Shown: positions 10,898-20,754, counted from the first letter of the stretch. The stretch is DNA of 64,000 nt from Pseudomonas sp. B21_DOA (GCA_030544685.1 CP086683.1:5642001-5706000); one strand, 5' to 3'. Made by a program: numbers and translations. The notes: generated from the sequence alone by a model not told the origin.

Positions 10898-11571
10898 GTG
10901 AAGAGCATTTCGACGACGAACTGGACGGTCAAAATGGCGGCGGCGGTTCCCGGCATCCGATGGCAGCACGTTTTCGCGGCTACCTGCCGGTTGTCGTCGA
11001 CGTAGAAACCGGTGGCTTCAACGCGGCCACCGACGCCCTGCTGGAGATTGCCGCGACCACCATCGCCATGGATGAAAAGGGTTTCGTCTACCCGGATCAC
11101 ACCTACTTCTTCCGCGTCGAGCCATTTGAAGGTGCCAACGTCGAAGCGGCAGCCCTGGAATTTACCGGGATCAAGCTCGATCACCCGCTGCGCATGGCCG
11201 TCAGCGAAGAAACCGCGCTGACCGACATCTTCCGTGGCATCCGCAAGGCGCTGAAAGCCAACGGCTGCAAACGGGCGATTCTGGTCGGGCACAACAGCAG
11301 TTTCGACCTGGGTTTCCTCAACGCAGCCGTCGCGCGGCTGGACATGAAGCGCAACCCGTTCCACCCGTTCTCCAGCTTCGACACCGCGACGCTGGCCGGT
11401 CTGGCGTACGGTCAGACCGTGCTGGCGAAAGCCTGTCAGGCCGCCGGCATCGATTTCGACGGTCGTGAAGCGCACTCGGCGCGTTACGACACCGAAAAGA
11501 CCGCTGAGCTGTTCTGCGGCATCGTCAATCGCTGGAAGCAGATGGGCGGCTGGGAAGACTTCGACGACTGA
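10894..11571 (+). CDS. rnt: Ribonuclease T
   Basis: 3'-5' exoribonuclease that trims tRNA and other stable RNAs; DEDD superfamily, 225 residues. DEDD residues appear in [22 protein letters not shown] and [15 protein letters not shown] start at 10894 overlaps the pyrC stop, indicating translational coupling. Order pyrC-rnt-peroxiredoxin-bfd-bfr is the same as in P. aeruginosa. Confidence 0.94.
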   Translation: MSEEHFDDELDGQNGGGGSRHPMAARFRGYLPVVVDVETGGFNAATDALLEIAATTIAMDEKGFVYPDHTYFFRVEPFEGANVEAAALEFTGIKLDHPLRMAVSEETALTDIFRGIRKALKANGCKRAILVGHNSSFDLGFLNAAVARLDMKRNPFHPFSSFDTATLAGLAYGQTVLAKACQAAGIDFDGREAHSARYDTEKTAELFCGIVNRWKQMGGWEDFDD

Positions 11572-11599
11572 TCCTTGGCGAGCAAATCCTGCGCATGAA

Positions 11600-11625
11600 A
11601 AAACCGGCCACGTGGGCCGGTTTTT
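11600..11625. terminator. Bidirectional terminator between rnt and peroxiredoxin
   Basis: ACCGGCC (11603-11609) pairs with GGCCGGT (11615-11621), flanked by A and T runs. It lies between convergent genes. Confidence 0.85.
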
Positions 11626-11643
11626 GTACCTCGACGTTGCGCC

Positions 11644-12246
11644 TTACAGGGCTGCAGCGTTCTCGGTCAGGTAAGCCGCAACGCCTTCTGGCGAAGCGTT
11701 CATGCCTTTGTCGCCTTTCTTCCAGTTGGCCGGGCAGACTTCGCCGTGCTCTTCGTGGAATTGCAGTGCGTCGACCAGACGGATCAGCTCTTCCATGTTA
11801 CGGCCCAGCGGCAGGTCGTTGATGATCTGCGAGCGAACCACGCCTTTGTCGTCGATCAGGAACGCGCCACGGAAAGCCACGCCGCCTTCGGATTCAACGT
11901 CGTACGCCTTGGCGATGTCGTGCTTCATGTCGGCAGCCATGGTGTATTTCACCTGGCCGATGCCGCCATTGTTGACCGGGGTGTTGCGCCAAGCGTTGTG
12001 GGTGAAATGCGAGTCGATCGACACAGCGATCACTTCAACGTTGCGTGCCTTGAAGTCAGCCATGCGGTTGTCCAGAGCGATCAGCTCGGACGGGCAGACG
12101 AAGGTGAAGTCCAGCGGGTAGAAGAACACCAGGCCGTATTTGCCTTTGATGGCCGAGGACAGGGTGAAGCTGTCAACGATCTCGCCATTGCCGAGTACGG
12201 CCGGGACGGTGAAGTCTGGGGCTTGTTTGCCTACGAGTACGCTCAT
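11644..12246 (-). CDS. Typical 2-Cys peroxiredoxin (AhpC/Tsa family)
   Basis: Thiol peroxidase of 200 residues reducing hydrogen peroxide and organic peroxides. Peroxidatic Cys51 lies in DFTFVCPSEL and resolving Cys171 in HGEVCPANW. It corresponds by order to PA3529. Neighbouring iron and redox genes (bfd, bfr, grxD) fit an oxidative-stress role. ATG at 12246 with the purine-rich GGAGAT just upstream. Confidence 0.93.
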   Translation of the reverse strand: MSVLVGKQAPDFTVPAVLGNGEIVDSFTLSSAIKGKYGLVFFYPLDFTFVCPSELIALDNRMADFKARNVEVIAVSIDSHFTHNAWRNTPVNNGGIGQVKYTMAADMKHDIAKAYDVESEGGVAFRGAFLIDDKGVVRSQIINDLPLGRNMEELIRLVDALQFHEEHGEVCPANWKKGDKGMNASPEGVAAYLTENAAAL

Positions 12247-12490
12247 TGATATCTCCTGGTGTAAAAACTTGAAGTTCAGAGTCCGCGCCAGCCTGTCACC
12301 CTCAGGCGACAGCCCTGTGACACGAACCCTCTTCGCAAGGGAGGACCATCATACACTGCGTGTTTGGCCTGTCCGTAGCGGATTTTCCCTGTTCGGTTGT
12401 CCACTGCGTATTCATGGGGTCAGACGAGCATTTGAAAAATACCGTTCGTCAGTCGTTGGGAAATTGGCTGCGAAGCGTTCCGAAAGCACT

Positions 12491-12519
12491 TTGACAATCA
12501 TTCTCGTTAACATTAAGAT
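12491..12519 (+). promoter_or_regulatory. Sigma70 promoter of bfd overlapped by a Fur-box-like sequence
   Basis: TTGACA (12491-12496), a 17-base spacer and TAAGAT (12514-12519) form a near-consensus promoter. The spacer ACAATCATTCTCGTTAAC resembles a Fur box built of NAT(A/T)AT units, which fits the known induction of bfd by iron starvation in P. aeruginosa. Confidence 0.7.
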
Positions 12520-12558
12520 CCATCGCAATTGAGTCACAACCAGCGACGGTTCTTACTT

Positions 12559-12777
12559 ATGTATGTTTGCCTCTGCACTGGCGTCACCGACGGACAGATC
12601 CGCGAAGCGATCTATGAAGGTTGCTGCAGCTACAAAGAAGTTCGCCAGGCCACCGGCGTCGCCAGCCAGTGCGGCAAATGCGCCTGCCTTGCCAAGGAAG
12701 TGGTTCGCGAAACCCTGACCAAGCTGCAAACCGCCCAGGCCGCGATCCCCTACCCGGTAGAATTTACTGCCGCTTGA
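12559..12777 (+). CDS. bfd: Bacterioferritin-associated ferredoxin
   Basis: Small 2Fe-2S ferredoxin of 72 residues that reduces bacterioferritin to release stored iron. Cys ligands at 4, 6, 38 and 41 (MYVCLC and QCGKCAC) have the Bfd arrangement C-x-C-x31-C-x2-C. The start is the ATG at 12559; an upstream in-frame ATG at 12529 would add ten residues absent from the family. It precedes the bacterioferritin gene by 200 bases. Confidence 0.93.
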   Translation: MYVCLCTGVTDGQIREAIYEGCCSYKEVRQATGVASQCGKCACLAKEVVRETLTKLQTAQAAIPYPVEFTAA

Positions 12778-12793
12778 TGCCCCCATTTCAAAG

Positions 12794-12819
12794 AACCGGA
12801 CTTCGCGTCCGGTTTTTTT
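12794..12819 (+). terminator. Rho-independent terminator after bfd
   Basis: ACCGGAC (12795-12801) pairs with GTCCGGT just before a seven-T run. Confidence 0.85.
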
Positions 12820-12977
12820 ATGCCTGAAAATCAATTGCTTAGCGTCCAGACGCGGAACACAAACATTCTTATTCCGATTAATTTTCATTTATTATTCAAT
12901 AACTTAGGTTTGACACTTATAACTGCCAAGCTCAAACTCCGCCTTATATACAGTTAATACAGGGCAGGACTCCGATC

Positions 12978-13451
12978 ATGAAAGGCGACATTACAGTCAT
13001 CCAGCATCTCAACAAGATCCTCGCCAATGAGCTGGTCGCGATCAATCAGTACTTTCTGCATGCGCGCATGTACGAAGATTGGGGTCTGAACAAGCTCGGC
13101 AAGCACGAATACAAAGAATCCATCGACGAGATGAAACACGCGGACAAGCTGATCAAGCGCATCCTGTTCCTTGAAGGCCTGCCGAACGTGCAGGACCTGG
13201 GCAAGCTGCACATCGGCGAGCACACCCGCGAAATGCTCGAGTGCGACCTGCGCATCGAAAAGACCGGCCATGCCGATCTGAAAGCCGCCATCGCTCATTG
13301 CGAGACCGTTGCCGACTTTGGCAGCCGTGAACTGCTCGAAGACATTCTCGAATCGGAAGAAGAACACATCGACTGGCTGGAAACCCAGCTCGGCCTGATC
13401 GACAAGATCGGCCTGGAAAACTATCTGCAATCGCAGATGGGCGAAGAGTAG
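12978..13451 (+). CDS. bfr: Bacterioferritin, haem-binding iron store
   Basis: 157-residue ferritin-like subunit assembling into a 24-mer iron-storage shell with haem between subunits. Ferroxidase ligands Glu18, Glu51, His54, Glu94, Glu127 and His130 and haem-ligand Met52 ([12 protein letters not shown]) are all present. It corresponds to P. aeruginosa bfrB (PA3531). Upstream of the gene is an AT-rich stretch (about 12840-12960) likely to hold the promoter. Confidence 0.95.
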   Translation: MKGDITVIQHLNKILANELVAINQYFLHARMYEDWGLNKLGKHEYKESIDEMKHADKLIKRILFLEGLPNVQDLGKLHIGEHTREMLECDLRIEKTGHADLKAAIAHCETVADFGSRELLEDILESEEEHIDWLETQLGLIDKIGLENYLQSQMGEE

Positions 13452-13529
13452 GAGCTGTCGAGTGAAACGAGGCTGCGATCTTTATCGATTTCAGCCTTAA
13501 TACTCAGTCAACTCGTATAACCAACAAAA

Positions 13530-13563
13530 AGCCCCGCCCTCTTTCGAGGTGCGGGGCTTTTTG
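13530..13563 (+). terminator. Rho-independent terminator after bfr
   Basis: GCCCCGC (13531-13537) pairs with GCGGGGC (13551-13557), followed by a T run. Confidence 0.85.
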
Positions 13564-13605
13564 CTGGCCAAAGATCAAAAGATCGCAGAAGTCGCATGAA
13601 ACCAA

Positions 13606-13696
13606 TGTGGGAGCGGGCTTGCTCGCGAAGACGTCGTGTCAGTCACCATCACAGCAAACTGAGAGACTGCTCTCGCGAGCAAGCTCACTCCCACAT
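13606..13696. repeat. REPIN (inverted REP pair), family GAGCGGGCTTGCTCGCGA
   Basis: Two REP elements in inverted orientation with a short spacer: TGTGGGAGCGGGCTTGCTCG at the left and its near-complement ending CTCACTCCCACA at the right. The same family recurs at 19123, 24238, 32419, 43230 and 45121. It lies between the convergent bfr and grxD genes. Confidence 0.9.
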
Positions 13697-13705
13697 AAAG
13701 CCTGA

Positions 13706-14047
13706 TCAGGCTTCGGACTTGTTCGCCGCTGCCGCTTCGACAGCCGCCTTGATGGTGCTTTGCAGCGAACCGTCTGCAGCCATCTCGGTCATGATGTCGC
13801 TGCCGCCGACCAGTTCACCGCCGACCCACAGTTGCGGGAAAGTCGGCCAGTTGGCGTACTTCGGCAGGTTGGCGCGAATTTCCGGGTTCTGCAGGATGTC
13901 CACGTACGCGAACTTTTCACCACAGGCCATCACAGCCTGCGCAGCTTTTGCGGAGAAGCCGCACTGCGGGGCATTCGGCGAGCCTTTCATGTAAAGCAGA
14001 ATGGTGTTGTTGGCAATCTGCTCTTTAATCGTTTCGATGATATCCAT
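13706..14047 (-). CDS. grxD: Monothiol glutaredoxin (Grx4/GrxD type)
   Basis: 113-residue CGFS-type glutaredoxin (Cys29 in PQCGFSAKA), which in homologues binds a 2Fe-2S cluster with glutathione and works in iron-sulfur trafficking with BolA. TFPQLWVGGELVGGSDI is the conserved glutathione-binding cis-Pro/GG region. Context with bfd/bfr supports an iron-homeostasis role. Confidence 0.94.
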   Translation of the reverse strand: MDIIETIKEQIANNTILLYMKGSPNAPQCGFSAKAAQAVMACGEKFAYVDILQNPEIRANLPKYANWPTFPQLWVGGELVGGSDIMTEMAADGSLQSTIKAAVEAAAANKSEA

Positions 14048-14144
14048 GGAGCACCTCGGCTGAACTTTCCGACTCAGAGGTCGGCACGGTGGCGCATTGT
14101 AACGGAATCCCGAGCGCCATGCTCGGTCTCCCCGACAGACCCGC

Positions 14145-16250
14145 TCAAGCCGCCGCCACCGTCACCGGCACGCCATTCAACGCCGCGTTGCCCGACAGTT
14201 CGTCGAGCTGGCACTCGTCGGTCAGGTCGTTGGCGCTCGACCCCGGCTGGCCGCTGGCAATCGCCATCTGCACGCCCGGGCGCGCGTGGCCCCACCCGTG
14301 GGGCAGGCTGACCACGCCTTTCATCATGTCGAGGCTGGCGAGCACTTCCACCTCAATCTGCCCGACCCGCGAGCTCACCCGAACCCGTTGCCCGTCGGCC
14401 AGACCACGGCTGGCCAGGTCATCCGGGTGCATCAGCAACTGATGCCGCGGCTTGCCCTTCACCAGTCGATGAAAATTGTGCATCCACGAATTGTTGCTGC
14501 GTACATGGCGACGGCCGATCATCAACAATTCATCAGCAGCCGGCGCCTGCAATGCGGCAAAGCGCGCGAGGTCGGCGAGGATCTCCGGCGGTGCAGCCTG
14601 GATACGCTGATTCGACGTTTTCAGACGTGACACCAGGTTCGGTTTCAACGCACCCAGATCGATGCCGTGGGGATGATCGTACAGGGTCGCCAGCGACAGC
14701 TTGTGCTCGGACGCATCGCCGTAGCGGCCCATGCGCAGGCCCATTTCGATCATCTTCGCCGGCGGCATCGTCGGTTTCAGTTCCTTGGCGGTTTTCTCGG
14801 CGAAGGCCTTGGCCAGCCCGACGAAGATTTCCCAGTCGTGCAGCGCACCCTCGGGCTTGGCGAGGATGGCGCGATTGAAGCGGGTCACGTTACGCACGGC
14901 GAACAGGTTGAACGTGGTGTCGTAGTGATCGTTTTCCAGCGCCGAGGTCGACGGCAGGATCAGATCGGCATAGCGCGTGGTTTCGTTGATGTACAGGTCG
15001 ATGCTGAGCATGAAGTCGAGGCCGTCCAGCGCCTGCTCCAGTTGCCGGCCGTTGGGTGTCGACAACACCGGGTTGCCGGCCACGGTGATCAGCGCGCGGA
15101 TCTGCCCCTCGCCTTCCGTGAGCATTTCTTCGGCCAGCGCCGAAACCGGCAACTCGCCGCCGTATTCAGGACGCCCGGAAACCCGGCTCTGCCATTTGTT
15201 GAAATGCCCGCCCGAGGTCGACGCCACCAGATCTACAGCGGGTTCGGTGCACAAAGCACCGCCGACGCGGTCGAGGTTGCCGGTGACCAAATTGATCAAC
15301 TGCACCACCCAGTGACAGAGGGTGCCGAAGGCCTGCGTCGAAACGCCCATGCGCCCGTAGCAGACCGCACTCGGCGCAGCAGCGAAGTCGCGCGCCAGTT
15401 GGCGGATCTGCTCGGCCGGCACCGCGCACAACGGGCTCATGGCTTCGGCACTGAACGATGCCACGGCGTTGCGCACCTCATCCAGGCCATCGACCGGCAA
15501 ATGACTGTCGCGGGTCAGGCCTTCGCTGAACAGCGTATTGAGCATGCCGAACAACAGCGCCGCATCGCCACCGGGGCGAACGAACACATGCTGATCGGCC
15601 ATCGCTGCGGTTTCGCTGCGGCGCGGATCGACCACCACCACTTTGCCGCCGCGCGCCTGAATCGCCTTCAGACGCTTCTCGACATCCGGCACGGTCATGA
15701 TGCTGCCGTTCGACGCCAACGGATTGCCACCGAGGATCAGCATGAAATCGGTGTGATCAATGTCCGGAATCGGCAGCAGCAAACCGTGGCCATACATCAG
15801 ATAGCTGCTGAGGTGGTGCGGCAGTTGATCGACCGACGTTGCCGAGTAGCGATTGCGGGTTTTCAGCAACCCCAGGAAGTAATTGCTGTGGGTCATCAGG
15901 CCGTAGTTGTGCACGCTCGGATTGCCCTGATACACCGCAACGGCGTTCTGCCCGTGACGTTCCTGAATCGTCGCCAGTTTCTCGGCCGCCAGCGCGAACG
16001 CCTCGTCCCATTCGATCGGCAGCCATTCGCTACCGACGCGGCGCATTGGCTGGCGCAGGCGGTCGGGATCGTTCTGAATATCTTGCAGGGCCACGGCTTT
16101 TGGGCAGATATGACCACGACTGAAAGTGTCGAGGGCATCACCCTTGATCGAAGTGATCGCAACGTTGCCATCGGTTTCCGTGGTTTCGATGGTCAGGCCG
16201 CAGATGGCTTCGCACAGGTGGCATGCACGGTGGTGAAGAGTCTTGGTCAT
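14145..16250 (-). CDS. Molybdopterin-dependent oxidoreductase (DMSO reductase superfamily)
   Basis: 701-residue soluble enzyme of the bis-MGD superfamily. The N-terminal 4Fe-4S ligands are Cys10, Cys13, Cys17 and Cys49 (ACHLCEAICGL, RGHICPK). The molybdopterin-binding body includes LILGGNPLASNGS and VVVDPRRSETAAMADQH, and a C-terminal MGD domain has VRVSSRVGQIEVEV. At the position of the catalytic Cys/SeCys of formate dehydrogenases the protein reads ATSVDQLPHH, so the Mo ligand is not Cys. There is no Tat signal and no partner subunits nearby. Substrate unknown. Confidence 0.82.
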   Translation of the reverse strand: MTKTLHHRACHLCEAICGLTIETTETDGNVAITSIKGDALDTFSRGHICPKAVALQDIQNDPDRLRQPMRRVGSEWLPIEWDEAFALAAEKLATIQERHGQNAVAVYQGNPSVHNYGLMTHSNYFLGLLKTRNRYSATSVDQLPHHLSSYLMYGHGLLLPIPDIDHTDFMLILGGNPLASNGSIMTVPDVEKRLKAIQARGGKVVVVDPRRSETAAMADQHVFVRPGGDAALLFGMLNTLFSEGLTRDSHLPVDGLDEVRNAVASFSAEAMSPLCAVPAEQIRQLARDFAAAPSAVCYGRMGVSTQAFGTLCHWVVQLINLVTGNLDRVGGALCTEPAVDLVASTSGGHFNKWQSRVSGRPEYGGELPVSALAEEMLTEGEGQIRALITVAGNPVLSTPNGRQLEQALDGLDFMLSIDLYINETTRYADLILPSTSALENDHYDTTFNLFAVRNVTRFNRAILAKPEGALHDWEIFVGLAKAFAEKTAKELKPTMPPAKMIEMGLRMGRYGDASEHKLSLATLYDHPHGIDLGALKPNLVSRLKTSNQRIQAAPPEILADLARFAALQAPAADELLMIGRRHVRSNNSWMHNFHRLVKGKPRHQLLMHPDDLASRGLADGQRVRVSSRVGQIEVEVLASLDMMKGVVSLPHGWGHARPGVQMAIASGQPGSSANDLTDECQLDELSGNAALNGVPVTVAAA

Positions 16251-16385
16251 GGCCAGTCTCTATCTTGTTCGGAGGCAGGCAATCACGCCCGCGGGAACAA
16301 AACTATGGCCCGTGCGCGGAGACGGCGCCAGCGACGTTCGTCTTGTGAATCGACGGTTATCAGGACAGCCGATAAACCGCCCGCA

Positions 16386-16676
16386 TCAATTCGGCGGCAA
16401 CTGCGGCGGCGCAGCCAGCTGGATTTCCTGGATGGTTTCGATCTGCTCATGGGCGACGTGCACGCCGGTGAGTTCGCCGATCAGACGCCAATGCTCATCA
16501 AGCCCGGCGCTGATAGTGGCCATGCGATCGATCATGTGTCGACCGGCGGATTTGACCACTTCGTCGTCACTGCGCAGCAACTCGAAAGACATCGACGTAA
16601 CTGACGCGGTGAGATGGGTCAGGGAGCGAGCCGTGTGGCCCAGCAGTTCCATTAACAGTTGTTCTTTCGATTCCAT
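16386..16676 (-). CDS. Small hypothetical protein
   Basis: 96 residues, mostly helical and with no signal peptide (MESKEQLLMELLGHTARSLT start, Pro-rich end APPQLPPN). Clear ATG at 16676 with an adjacent purine-rich site. No family recognised. It is transcribed in the same direction as the oxidoreductase, 130 bases upstream of it. Confidence 0.65.
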   Translation of the reverse strand: MESKEQLLMELLGHTARSLTHLTASVTSMSFELLRSDDEVVKSAGRHMIDRMATISAGLDEHWRLIGELTGVHVAHEQIETIQEIQLAAPPQLPPN

Positions 16677-16937
16677 GCGGAGGCTTCCTGCGTCGCTCGA
16701 AACTTATTTATAACCCAGCACTTTGCTTTAGCAAATGTTTCAGTCTGATCATCCGACCAAGCGAAACCTTGGCGCAGCGGTCGTAACCCGAGCAAGCCGA
16801 ACTGATGCCGTCGCGGCGCATTGCCAAGCGCGGCGGGGCCAGTGTACAAAGAGGCTCGCTGCTGCAATCAACTCGGCTTCAACAGGCGCGATCGAATTAT
16901 TCGGTCCGCTGTCCGATCCCGCAGAAACCGTAGCCTA

Positions 16938-16953
16938 TTGGCGTAACGCGACA
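16938..16953 (-). promoter_or_regulatory. Candidate ArgR half-site upstream of argF
   Basis: On the minus strand this reads TGTCGC, eight bases, then AA, the half-site pattern described for Pseudomonas ArgR. It lies 120 bases before argF. I did not find a convincing second half-site, so this is tentative. The rest of the 16677-17075 gap holds nothing else I can identify. Confidence 0.35.
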
Positions 16954-17075
16954 TTTAGTGTCAATATCGCGCCTCCCCTATTTCGTCGCCCCGTGCGGCT
17001 TACGCCGCAGGTCTCGCCCGTTGTTCCGTTAAACAAGGCTTTGAGCATCTGCGGTCTGTAGCAAAAAGGTAGTCA

Positions 17076-17999
17076 ATGATGAGCGCAAGGCACTTTCTCT
17101 CCCTGATGGATTGCACGCCCGAAGAGCTGGTCAGCGTGATCCGTCGAGGCGTTGAGCTCAAGGACCTGCGTAACCGCGGCGTACTGTTCGAGCCATTGAA
17201 AAACCGCGTGCTGGGGATGATCTTCGAGAAATCCTCGACCCGTACCCGGATCTCTTTCGAGGCCGGCATGATCCAGCTCGGCGGCCAGGCGATCTTCCTG
17301 TCCCCGCGCGACACGCAACTGGGCCGTGGCGAGCCGATCAGCGACTGCGCCATCGTCATGTCGAGCATGCTCGATGCGGTGATGATCCGCACCTTCGCCC
17401 ACAGCACCCTCACCGAATTCGCCGCCAACTCACGCGTGCCGGTGATCAACGGCCTGTCCGATGATCTGCACCCGTGCCAGTTGCTCGCCGACATGCAGAC
17501 CTTTCTTGAACACCGTGGCTCGATCCAGGGCAAGACCGTGGCCTGGATCGGCGACGGCAACAACATGTGCAACAGCTATATAGAAGCGGCGATTCAGTTC
17601 GACTTCCAGCTGCGCGTGGCCTGCCCGGAAGGTTACGAGCCGAATCCCGAGTTTGTCGCCAGAGCTGGCGATCGCGTGACCATCGTCCGCGATCCGCAGG
17701 ATGCCGTGCGTGGCGCGCATCTGGTCGGCACCGACGTCTGGACTTCGATGGGCCAGGAAGAGGAAACTGCCAAGCGCCTCAAGCTGTTCGCGCCGTTCCA
17801 GGTCAACCGTGCCCTGCTCGACCTCGCTGCCGAGGACGTGCTGTTCATGCACTGCCTGCCGGCGCACCGTGGCGAAGAAATCAGTCTCGACCTGCTCGAT
17901 GACCCGCGCTCCGTCGCCTGGGATCAGGCAGAAAACCGTCTCCACGCACAGAAGGCCCTGCTCGAGTTCCTCGTCGAACCGGCATATCACCACGCATGA
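17076..17999 (+). CDS. argF: Ornithine carbamoyltransferase, anabolic
   Basis: Makes citrulline from ornithine and carbamoyl phosphate in arginine biosynthesis. 306-307 residues. Carbamoyl-phosphate loop [15 protein letters not shown], the [11 protein letters not shown] block and the ornithine-site [12 protein letters not shown] motif are all intact. Two adjacent ATGs (17076, 17079) are possible starts. Overlaps the downstream ABC ATPase gene by four bases. Same order as PA3537-PA3538. Confidence 0.95.
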   Translation: MMSARHFLSLMDCTPEELVSVIRRGVELKDLRNRGVLFEPLKNRVLGMIFEKSSTRTRISFEAGMIQLGGQAIFLSPRDTQLGRGEPISDCAIVMSSMLDAVMIRTFAHSTLTEFAANSRVPVINGLSDDLHPCQLLADMQTFLEHRGSIQGKTVAWIGDGNNMCNSYIEAAIQFDFQLRVACPEGYEPNPEFVARAGDRVTIVRDPQDAVRGAHLVGTDVWTSMGQEEETAKRLKLFAPFQVNRALLDLAAEDVLFMHCLPAHRGEEISLDLLDDPRSVAWDQAENRLHAQKALLEFLVEPAYHHA

Positions 18000-19104
18000 G
18001 CCATGAATTACTGCTGAACCTGCGCAACCTCGCTTGCGGCTATCAAGATCAACGCGTGGTGCAGAACCTCAATCTGCACCTCAATGCTGGCGACATCGGC
18101 TGCCTGCTCGGCTCGTCGGGCTGCGGCAAGACCACCACCCTGCGCGCCATCGCCGGTTTCGAACCGGTGCACGAAGGCGAAATCACCCTCGGTGGCGAAA
18201 CCCTCTCCAGCGCCGGTTTCACCCTGGCGCCGGAGAAACGCCGGATCGGCATGGTGTTCCAGGACTACGCGCTATTCCCGCACCTGAGCGTGGCCGACAA
18301 CATCGCCTTCGGCATCCGCAAGCACCCGAACATGGCGCGCGTGGTCGAGGAACTGCTGGAACTGGTCAACCTGAAAAACCTCGGCAAGCGCTTCCCCACG
18401 AGTTGTCCGGTGGTCAGCAACAGCGCGTCGCCCTCGCCCGTGCCCTGGCGCCGGAGCCGCAATTGCTGCTGCTCGACGAGCCGTTCTCCAACCTCGATGG
18501 CGAGCTGCGCCGCAAGCTCAGCCATGAGGTGCGCGACATTCTCGAGGCCCGTGGCACCAGTGCGATTCTGGTCACCCACGATCAGGAAGAAGCTTTCGCC
18601 GTCAGCGATCACGTTGGCGTGTTCAAGGAAGGTCGGCTGGAACAGTGGGACACGCCCTACAACCTCTACCACGAACCGGCAACGCCTTATGTCGCCAGTT
18701 TCATCGGTCAGGGTTACTTCATTCGCGGCCAGCTCGTCAGTCCGGAGTCGGTGCAGACTGAGTTGGGTGAACTGCGCGGTAATCGCGCCTATACCTGGCC
18801 GATTGGCGGTGCGGTGGATGTGCTGCTGCGTCCGGATGACATTGTTTACGCGCCGGACAGCGCATTGCAGGCGCAGATTGTCGGCAAGACATTCCTCGGC
18901 GCGGCGACCTTGTATCGCCTGCAACTGCCGACTGGCGCGCAGCTGGAATCGATCTTCCCCAGCCATGCCGATCATCTGGTCGGCGCGCAGGTCGGGATTC
19001 GCGTAGCGGCGGATCACCTGGTGTTGTTCCAGGCTTCGGGGAGCACTGCGGCACAGATTCCGGCGGTGGAAAACGGCGTCCGTCGATTCAGCACCAGCCT
19101 CTGA
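17996..19104 (+). CDS. ABC transporter ATP-binding protein, FbpC/PotA-like (one frameshift)
   Basis: Cytoplasmic ATPase of an importer. Walker [10 protein letters not shown] at about 39-47, Q-loop FQDYALFPH, signature LSGGQQQR, Walker [13 protein letters not shown] and switch His in VTHDQEEAF, followed by a C-terminal TOBE-type region typical of iron/sulfate/polyamine importers. The frame breaks inside the signature region at the CCCC run 18394-18397; one more C gives 369 residues. No permease or binding protein is adjacent. The ATG overlaps the argF stop. Confidence 0.85.
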
Positions 19105-19122
19105 TCCGCACTGGATAAAAAT

Positions 19123-19211
19123 TGTGGAGCGAGCCTGCTCGCGAATGCGGTGTTTCAGTCGCCGAAGATGTTGACTGAAAGAGCGCTTTCGCGAGCAGGC
19201 TCGCTCCTACA
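19123..19211. repeat. REPIN (inverted REP pair)
   Basis: TGTGGAGCGAGCCTGCTCGC at the left and GCGAGCAGGCTCGCTCCTAC at the right, in inverted orientation. Between the convergent ABC ATPase and PhzF-like genes. Confidence 0.9.
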
Positions 19212-19223
19212 GTTGGTATTGCC

Positions 19224-20006
19224 TCAGCCTAAAAACAGGGTGCCGCTGGCCACCAGCGTCGCATTGCCGCCAATCTTCACTCGCTCCCCTTCCAACCGAC
19301 AGAACAACTCCCCGCCCCGCGCCGAGCGCTGGCACGCGGTCAGGTTCGATTTGCCCAGACGCTTGGCCCAGTACGGAATCAGGCTGCAATGGGTTGAACC
19401 GGTCACCGGGTCTTCATCGATGCCGATCGCCGGGGCGAAATAGCGCGAGACGAAGTCATGCTGATTGCCACGCGCAGTGACAATCGCCCCCAGCCACGGC
19501 AGTTTCGCCAGCGCCGCCATGTCGGGTTTGCAGTCGAGTACGGCCTGTTCCGAATCCAGCACCACGAACAGCTCGTTGGAGCCGAGTACATCAACCGCCT
19601 CGACACCGAGCGCCCGCTCGACATCCAGCGTCACGCCGATTTCCGACGGCACGATGGTTGGAAAATCCAGCCACAACCGGTCGCCTTCACGGCTGACACT
19701 CAGCGGGCCGGACTTGCAGGTGAAGTCGATACGCTCGGCACTTTCCTTATGGATTTCGAACAGTACGAACGCGCTGGCCAACGTCGCATGCCCGCACAGC
19801 GGCACTTCAGTGGTCGGGGTGAACCAGCGGATATGCCAGGCCTGGCCTTCGCGCACCAGAAACGCGGTTTCCGCCAGGTTGTGCTCGGCGGCGATTTTCT
19901 GCATCAAGTCATCGGCCAGCCAGCTGTCGAGCCGATAGACCATCGCCGGATTGCCACTGAACGGCCGATCACTGAACGCGTCGACCTGATGAAACGCAAG
20001 CTGCAT
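19224..20006 (-). CDS. PhzF family isomerase/epimerase-like protein
   Basis: 260 residues with the PhzF/diaminopimelate-epimerase-like two-lobed fold. N-terminal block FHQVDAFSDRPFSGNPAMVY, catalytic Glu46 in NLAETAFL, and the substrate loops LCGHATLASAF and EDPVTGSTHCSL are conserved. No phenazine genes are nearby, so it is a stand-alone member whose substrate is unknown. Confidence 0.88.
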   Translation of the reverse strand: MQLAFHQVDAFSDRPFSGNPAMVYRLDSWLADDLMQKIAAEHNLAETAFLVREGQAWHIRWFTPTTEVPLCGHATLASAFVLFEIHKESAERIDFTCKSGPLSVSREGDRLWLDFPTIVPSEIGVTLDVERALGVEAVDVLGSNELFVVLDSEQAVLDCKPDMAALAKLPWLGAIVTARGNQHDFVSRYFAPAIGIDEDPVTGSTHCSLIPYWAKRLGKSNLTACQRSARGGELFCRLEGERVKIGGNATLVASGTLFLG

Positions 20007-20104
20007 GATTTTCTCCCTGAATTGGTCAACCGAGCATGCATTGGCGGGCCGGATCAGTGCCAGTGACAGAATCTGATTTTTTCTTCATACAGCCGATTTT
20101 GAAA

Positions 20105-20575
20105 CTACGCGCGGCCGATATCAGCAAACTTCGCCTGGGTGTACTCGGCCAGAACCGCCGGTGCCAATTCCACTTCCAGTCCTCGCCGCCCGGCACTTAC
20201 ATAAATAGTGGCGAACCCCTGAGCGGAATTGTCGATGAAGGTGCGCAGGCGTTTCTTCTGCCCGAGCGGGCTGATGCCGCCCAACAAGTAACCGGTTGAA
20301 CGTTGCGCGGCAGCCGGGTCGGCCATTTCGGCTTTCTTCACTCCGGCGGCATGGGCCAGCCCTTTGAGGTCGAGCGTTCCGACGACCGGCACCACGGCCA
20401 CCAGCAGTTCGCCTTTTTCAGTGGCGGCCAGCAAGGTTTTGAACACTTGCGCTGGTTCGAGCCCGAGCTTCTCCGCTGCCTCCAGCCCGTAGGACGCGGC
20501 CTTCGGATCATGTTCGTAACTGTGCACGCGATGTTCGGCACGAACTTTTTTCAACAAGTCCAACGCTGGGGTCAT
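20105..20575 (-). CDS. ybaK: Cys-tRNA(Pro)/Cys-tRNA(Cys) deacylase, YbaK type
   Basis: 156 residues, trans-editing factor that hydrolyses mischarged Cys-tRNA(Pro). YbaK/ProX-type sequence: Lys in [27 protein letters not shown] and a [11 protein letters not shown] end. The ATG at 20575 ([15 protein letters not shown]) fits the family start; an upstream in-frame ATG would add 21 unrelated residues. Confidence 0.9.
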   Translation of the reverse strand: MTPALDLLKKVRAEHRVHSYEHDPKAASYGLEAAEKLGLEPAQVFKTLLAATEKGELLVAVVPVVGTLDLKGLAHAAGVKKAEMADPAAAQRSTGYLLGGISPLGQKKRLRTFIDNSAQGFATIYVSAGRRGLEVELAPAVLAEYTQAKFADIGRA

Positions 20576-20754
20576 GGCAGCTCCGGGTTCGGCAATCTTT
20601 GAAAAAGCTGCGGCCGATTCTAGGTCATCGTTGGGCAAAAGGCTCTATTCCAAGCCGCAAATCCCGTGGCTTTGCGCTGTATTCAAGCTGATCGCCGCGC
20701 TGATCATTCACACGGCGAATAGTTTTATTGTGACCGACGGTTCACTTTCGACCT

